Positions 59,960 through 64,000 of a stretch of DNA of 64,000 nt are shown one piece after another. The number at the start of each line of letters is the position of its first letter. Within the stretch, counting starts at the first letter, position 1. The position numbers were made by a program, and so were the translations under genes. The notes below the pieces were generated by a model, which did no database searches, was not told the origin of the DNA, and worked only from the letters and a program-made list of their open reading frames with translations. Source of the stretch: Mycobacterium bohemicum DSM 44277 (GTDB taxonomy: Bacteria; Actinomycetota; Actinomycetes; Mycobacteriales; Mycobacteriaceae); contig NZ_CSTD01000001.1 in the NCBI RefSeq assembly GCF_001053185.1, positions 1,812,213 through 1,876,212 on the forward strand, written 5' to 3'.

Positions 59960-61279
59960 CTAGGGGGCGTGCTGGCGCTGCGGTGCCGAGACCTGCGCGG
60001 TCGGGATCGCCGGGTCGCCGTGGGACAGGTTCAGCCCCTCCCACGGCAGGCTGCGCAGGCCCGAGGCCACGAGCTCGCGTGCCGCCGCCAGGTTCGGCTC
60101 GGTGACCGGCTCCCCGGCGCGGACCAGCGGGGTGGTCAGCACCCGGAACGGTTCTCTCGTGGTCGGTGGGCGCCCCGCCGGATGGACCACCTCCTCGGTG
60201 ATGGTTCCGGTCGGGCGGGACAGGCGCAGGGCCTCCTTGCGGCCGCCGCGGGTTTCCTTGTGGCTGCTGCGTTTTTGGACCGGCATGCCGTCCACTTCGA
60301 CGAGCTTGTAGACCATGTTGGCGGTCGGGGCGCCGGAACCGGTGACCAGTGAGGTGCCGACGCCGAAGCTGTCCACCGGCTCCGCGCCCAGCGCCGCGAT
60401 GGAGAACTCGTCGAGGTCGCCGGACACCACGATGCGGGTCCGGGTGGCGCCCAGCCCGTCGAGCTGGTCACGCACCTGGCGGGCCAGCGCGCCGAGCTCG
60501 CCGGAGTCGATGCGGACCGCACCGAGCCCGGTGCCGGCCGCGGCCACGGCGTTGGCCACTCCTTCGGTCACGTCGTAGGTGTCCACCAGCAGGGTGGTGC
60601 CGGCGCCCAGCGCGTCCACCTGAGCGCGGAACGCGGCCGGTTCGTCCGGGCCCTCGGCGCTGGCGTGCAGCATGGTGAACGCGTGCGCGGACGTGCCCTC
60701 CGTCGGTATGCCGTATTGCTTCTGCGCCTCGAGGTTGGACGTCGCGGTGAACCCGGCGATGTAGGCGGCGCGGGCCGCGGCGACGGCCGCCCGTTCGTGC
60801 GTGCGCCGGGACCCCATCTCGATCAGCGGACGCTCCCGCGCGGCGCTGACCATGCGCGCCGCTGCGGACGCGATCGCGGTGTCGTGGTTGAAAATCGACA
60901 GCGCCAGCGTTTCGAGCAGCACGCACTCGGCGAAGCTGCCGGTCACCGAAAGCACGGGGGATCCGGGGAAGTACAGCTCGCCCTCGGCGTAGCCGTCGAT
61001 GTCGCCGCGGAACCGGAAGTCGCGCAGGTAACCTACCGTTTCCGGGTCGAGGAACTCCGCCAGCAACTCACAGGCGCGGTCATCGAAGATGAAGTGCGGC
61101 AAGGCTTCCAGCAGCCGGCCGGTCCCGGCGACCACGCCGTACCGGCGGCCGTCGGGCAGTCGCCGCGCGAACATCTCGAACGTGGTCCTGCGGTTGGCTG
61201 TGCCGTCACGCAGCGCCGCCGCCAGCATGGTCAGCTCGTATTTGTCGGTCAGCAGCCCAGCCAGGACCGGCTCGTTCAT
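59960..61279 (-). CDS. pncB: Nicotinate phosphoribosyltransferase
   Basis: 439 residues. Converts nicotinate to its mononucleotide for NAD salvage. TDKYELTMLAAAL near the N-terminus, the RRTHERAAVAAARAAYIAGFTATSN region with the phosphorylatable His, and the C-terminal VRIDSGELGALARQVR and SFGVGTSLVTG phosphate-binding motifs. ATG 61279. Divergent from clpS. Homologue of Rv1330c (pncB1). Confidence 0.95.
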   Translation of the reverse strand: MNEPVLAGLLTDKYELTMLAAALRDGTANRRTTFEMFARRLPDGRRYGVVAGTGRLLEALPHFIFDDRACELLAEFLDPETVGYLRDFRFRGDIDGYAEGELYFPGSPVLSVTGSFAECVLLETLALSIFNHDTAIASAAARMVSAARERPLIEMGSRRTHERAAVAAARAAYIAGFTATSNLEAQKQYGIPTEGTSAHAFTMLHASAEGPDEPAAFRAQVDALGAGTTLLVDTYDVTEGVANAVAAAGTGLGAVRIDSGELGALARQVRDQLDGLGATRTRIVVSGDLDEFSIAALGAEPVDSFGVGTSLVTGSGAPTANMVYKLVEVDGMPVQKRSSHKETRGGRKEALRLSRPTGTITEEVVHPAGRPPTTREPFRVLTTPLVRAGEPVTEPNLAAARELVASGLRSLPWEGLNLSHGDPAIPTAQVSAPQRQHAP

Positions 61280-61321
61280 TCCGCAACGGTAACGGCTGAC
61301 GTCGCCCGGCGTGTGCCTCGG

Positions 61322-61327
61322 TATCGT
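61322..61327 (+). promoter_or_regulatory. -10 element for leaderless clpS
   Basis: TATCGT ends 7 bp before the ATG at 61335. Confidence 0.35.
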
Positions 61328-61334
61328 GGGGGCC

Positions 61335-61652
61335 ATGGTTGTTGCGTCAGCGCCCACGGAGCCGAAGTCGCTGCCGGGCACTACCGGGCAACGCGAGACG
61401 GCCGCGGAGGTCGCCACGGCCAGTCCCTGGGTCACCATCGTGTGGGACGACCCGGTCAACCTGATGACGTACGTGACCTATGTGTTCCAGAAGCTGTTCG
61501 GCTACAGCGAGCCGCACGCCACCAAACTGATGCTGCAGGTGCACAACGAGGGAAAGGCCGTGGTGTCGGCGGGGAGCCGGGAGAACATGGAGGTCGACGT
61601 GTCCAAGCTGCATGCCGCCGGACTGTGGGCGACGATGCAGCAGGACAGCTGA
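61335..61652 (+). CDS. clpS: ATP-dependent Clp protease adaptor ClpS
   Basis: 105 residues. Delivers N-degron substrates to ClpC1/ClpP. The core [20 protein letters not shown] contains the DDPVN acidic pocket and [16 protein letters not shown] follows. GTG 61311 is in frame upstream but the homologue begins at MVV. Convergent with nothing; it is the first of four collinear genes. Confidence 0.95.
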   Translation: MVVASAPTEPKSLPGTTGQRETAAEVATASPWVTIVWDDPVNLMTYVTYVFQKLFGYSEPHATKLMLQVHNEGKAVVSAGSRENMEVDVSKLHAAGLWATMQQDS

Positions 61653-61676
61653 GCGCCGAGGCACCGGCGATACGCT

Positions 61677-62258
61677 GTGCGCAAATGGAAGCGCGTCGAG
61701 ACCGCGAACGGTCCCCGTTTTCGGTCCTCCCTGGCCTCGCATGAGGCCGCCCTGTTGACGAACCTGGCCGGGGCGATGATCGGCCTCCTCGACGAGCGCG
61801 AATCCTCCTCGCCGGCAGACGAACTCGAGGAGATCACCGGGATCAAGACCGGGAATGCCGACCCGCCGGGGGATCCGACCCTGCGCCGGCTGCTGCCCGA
61901 CTTCATCAAGCCCGCCGACGGCGACGGCTCGCCCGCCGACGTCCCGGAGAACCTCAACGCCGCGCTGCGCAGCCTGCACGAGCCCGAGATCATCGGCGCC
62001 AAACGTGTTGCGGCCCAGCGTTTGTTGGACACCGTCCCGGACAACGGGGGCAAGTTCGAGCTGACGGCCGACGACGCGGACGCGTGGGTCGCGGCGGTCA
62101 ACGACATCCGGCTGACGCTCGGCGTCATGCTCGAGGTCGGCCCGCAGGGGCCCGAACGGTTGCCGGCCGACCATCCGCTGGCCGTGCACTTCGACGTCTA
62201 CCAGTGGCTGACCGTGCTGCAGGAGTACCTCGTGCTGGTGTTGATGGGATCGCGATGA
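61677..62258 (+). CDS. DUF2017 protein (Rv1332-like)
   Basis: 193 residues, all-helical, no signal peptide or cysteine. Starts MRKWKRVETANGPRFRSSLASHEA; contains the conserved DVYQWLTVLQEYLVLVLMG end. It consistently follows clpS in actinobacteria, so a link to regulated proteolysis is possible. GTG 61677 lies 24 bp after clpS. Sometimes labelled a transcriptional regulator without clear support. Confidence 0.87.
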   Translation: MRKWKRVETANGPRFRSSLASHEAALLTNLAGAMIGLLDERESSSPADELEEITGIKTGNADPPGDPTLRRLLPDFIKPADGDGSPADVPENLNAALRSLHEPEIIGAKRVAAQRLLDTVPDNGGKFELTADDADAWVAAVNDIRLTLGVMLEVGPQGPERLPADHPLAVHFDVYQWLTVLQEYLVLVLMGSR

Positions 62259-62274
62259 TCCCGCCGGCGGCCCG

Positions 62275-63327
62275 ATGAGTTCCATCACCGACGTCGGGGG
62301 CATCCGGGTGGGTCACTACCACCGCCTGGACCCGGACGCGTCGCTGGGCGCGGGGTGGGCCTGCGGCGTCACCGTGGTGCTGACCCCGCCCGGCACGGTC
62401 GGGGCCGTGGACTGCCGCGGCGGTGCGCCGGGCACCCGGGAGACCGATCTGCTCGACCCGGCGAACACCGTGCGGTTCGTCGACGCCGTGCTGCTCGCCG
62501 GCGGCAGCGCCTATGGCCTGGGCGCCGCGGACGGCGTCATGGCCTGGCTGGAGGAACAGGGCCGCGGGGTGGCGATGGAGGGCGGCGTGGTGCCCATCGT
62601 GCCCGGCGCCGTGATCTTCGATCTGCCGGTCGGCGGCTGGGACCGCCGGCCGACGGCCGAGTTCGGCTACCGGGCGTGCGAAGCGGCCGCGCAATCCCGG
62701 GCAGCCGGGTGCGTCGGCGCCGGCGTCGGTGCCCGGGCCGGGGTGCTCAAGGGCGGCGTCGGCACCGCCTCGACGACGCTGGGGTCCGGCGTCACCGTCG
62801 GCGCGGTCGTCGCGGTCAACTCCGCGGGCGACGTCGTCGACCGGGCCACGGGCCTGCCGTGGCTGGCCGAGCTGGCCGACGAGTTCGGGCTGAGGCCGCC
62901 GCCGCCCGACCAGATCGAGGCGTTCGGCCGGTTGCCCTCGCCGCTGAACCCGTTGAACACCACGATCGCGGTGGTGGCGACCGACGCCGCGGTGAGCGCG
63001 GCCGCGTGCCGGCGGATCGCCGCCGCCGCCCACGACGGACTGGCCCGTGCGATCCGCCCGGCCCACACGCCGCTGGACGGCGACACGGTGTTCGCGCTCG
63101 CGACGGGGGCCATCGAAATGGCGCCCGAGGCCGCGCCCCCGGCCGCAGGGAAGCCGGTGCCCGCGGCGTTCGCCCCCGATACGCGGCTGGTGACCGAGGT
63201 GGGCATCGCGGCGGCCGACTGCCTCATGCGGGCGGTGCTGGCCGGGGTGCTCGCCGCCGAATCGGTCGCCGCCATCCCGACCTACCGCGACGTGTTGCCC
63301 GGCGCGTTCGGCGGGCCGCCCCGGTAG
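62275..63327 (+). CDS. P1 family peptidase (DmpA/aminopeptidase fold)
   Basis: 350 residues. N-terminal nucleophile hydrolase that should cut itself to expose the nucleophile Thr in LNTTIAVVATDA (Thr229 or Thr230). ITDVGGIRVGHY and GCVGAGVGARAG are family landmarks. Acts on N-terminal residues of small peptides or amides; the natural substrate is unknown. Homologue of Rv1333. ATG 62275, 16 bp after the DUF2017 gene. Confidence 0.9.
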   Translation: MSSITDVGGIRVGHYHRLDPDASLGAGWACGVTVVLTPPGTVGAVDCRGGAPGTRETDLLDPANTVRFVDAVLLAGGSAYGLGAADGVMAWLEEQGRGVAMEGGVVPIVPGAVIFDLPVGGWDRRPTAEFGYRACEAAAQSRAAGCVGAGVGARAGVLKGGVGTASTTLGSGVTVGAVVAVNSAGDVVDRATGLPWLAELADEFGLRPPPPDQIEAFGRLPSPLNPLNTTIAVVATDAAVSAAACRRIAAAAHDGLARAIRPAHTPLDGDTVFALATGAIEMAPEAAPPAAGKPVPAAFAPDTRLVTEVGIAAADCLMRAVLAGVLAAESVAAIPTYRDVLPGAFGGPPR

Positions 63328-63356
63328 CCTGGACGGGCCGAGTCGAAAGGGCAGCG

Positions 63357-64000
63357 ATGGCGAGGAGCACGCCGAGGGGACGTTCCGGCGTTCCGGCGAC
63401 CCAGGCCAAGAAGCGGCCCGAGTGGTTCGTCGGCGGGGCCGCCATCCTCACCTTCGTCGCCCTGCTCTACCTGGTCGAGCTGATCGACCAGCTCGACGGC
63501 GGCAGGCTGGACTCCAACGGCATCAGGCCGCTGACGACCGACGGCCTGTGGGGCATCGTCTTCGCGCCGGTCCTGCACGCCAACTGGCAGCACCTGGCGG
63601 CCAACACCGTCCCGCTGCTGGTGCTCGGCTTCCTGATGACGCTGGCCGGAATGTCCCGCTTCGTGTGGGCCACGGTGATCGTCTGGGTCCTGGGTGGGTT
63701 CGGCACCTGGCTCATCGGCAACGTGGGCAGCTCCTGCGGTCCGACCGATCACATCGGGGCCTCGGGCCTGATTTTCGGCTGGCTGGCCTTCCTGCTGGTG
63801 TTCGGGCTGTTCGTCCGCCGGGTGTGGAACATCATCGTCGGGCTGGTCGTGCTGTTCGTCTACGGCGGCGTCCTGCTCGGGGCGATGCCGGTGCTGCACC
63901 AGTGCGGTGGCGTGTCGTGGCAGGGCCACCTGTGCGGAGCGATCGCGGGCGTCATCGCGGCCTACGTGTTGTCCGCGCCCGAACGCAAGGCGCGGGCGCG
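63357..64000 (+). CDS. Rhomboid family intramembrane serine protease (3' end cut by window)
   Basis: 214 residues visible of roughly 240. Catalytic Ser136 in HIGASGLIFGW and His191 in WQGHLCGAIAG, six hydrophobic segments. Homologue of Rv1337. It begins 29 bp after the P1 peptidase stop; in M. tuberculosis mec, cysO and cysM lie between these two genes. GAAAGGG precedes the ATG. Confidence 0.93.
   Translation, partial: MARSTPRGRSGVPATQAKKRPEWFVGGAAILTFVALLYLVELIDQLDGGRLDSNGIRPLTTDGLWGIVFAPVLHANWQHLAANTVPLLVLGFLMTLAGMSRFVWATVIVWVLGGFGTWLIGNVGSSCGPTDHIGASGLIFGWLAFLLVFGLFVRRVWNIIVGLVVLFVYGGVLLGAMPVLHQCGGVSWQGHLCGAIAGVIAAYVLSAPERKARA

Overview
The window looks like chromosomal DNA of a slow-growing mycobacterium. 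The DNA is GC-rich, with GTG starts and 4-bp start/stop overlaps throughout. Gene order follows Mycobacterium tuberculosis Rv1283c to Rv1337 almost gene for gene. There is an rRNA operon directly downstream of murA, the 16S helix 18 has the long slow-grower form, and the tRNA-free 16S-23S spacer resembles that of the M. avium complex. These comparisons are from memory, and I cannot name the species.

Layout: (1) 1-5.1 kb: a truncated oligopeptide permease, beta-carbonic anhydrase, the sulfate-activation pair cysD-cysNC and an Rrf2 regulator. (2) 5.1-11.6 kb: an accessory-looking stretch with two VOC proteins, two DUF732 secreted proteins, a flavin/F420-type oxidoreductase, a potassium channel flanked by two RCK modules, a Nudix hydrolase and a small orphan protein. 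(3) 11.7-24.8 kb: tRNA-Arg, argS-lysA-hom-thrC-thrB (aspartate-family amino acids), rho, rpmE, prfA-prmC-sua5 and wecA. (4) 25-33.5 kb: the complete F1Fo ATP synthase operon, with an AtpI-like gene in front, the mycobacterial b-delta fusion, and a DUF2550 gene behind. (5) 33.4-41.3 kb: a VOC protein, cobalamin adenosyltransferase, murA, tandem rrn promoters, and 16S, 23S and 5S rRNA closed by a strong hairpin terminator. (6) 41.3-50.7 kb: DNA alkylation repair (ogt, ada-alkA), a MetF-like/methyltransferase pair, one adenylate cyclase, nucS, methylmalonyl-CoA epimerase, fadA4 and a YbbN-type thioredoxin. (7) 50.7-58 kb: alpha-glucan genes glgB and glgE facing glgP. (8) 58-64 kb: dinG, pncB, clpS, a DUF2017 gene, a P1 peptidase and a truncated rhomboid protease.

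Most of the window is conserved core. The points most worth a second look are: a two-gene cassette joining an N-terminal zinc-type MetV/MTHFR_C module, a MetF-like barrel and a SAM methyltransferase; a 57-58 bp inverted repeat present twice at gene ends; an RCK-pore-RCK potassium channel; a five-residue deletion in DinG helicase motif Ia; the absence of mec-cysO-cysM at their usual place; and probable frame or start anomalies in a proline-rich DUF732 protein and in glgE. I saw no CRISPR array, prophage or insertion sequence.
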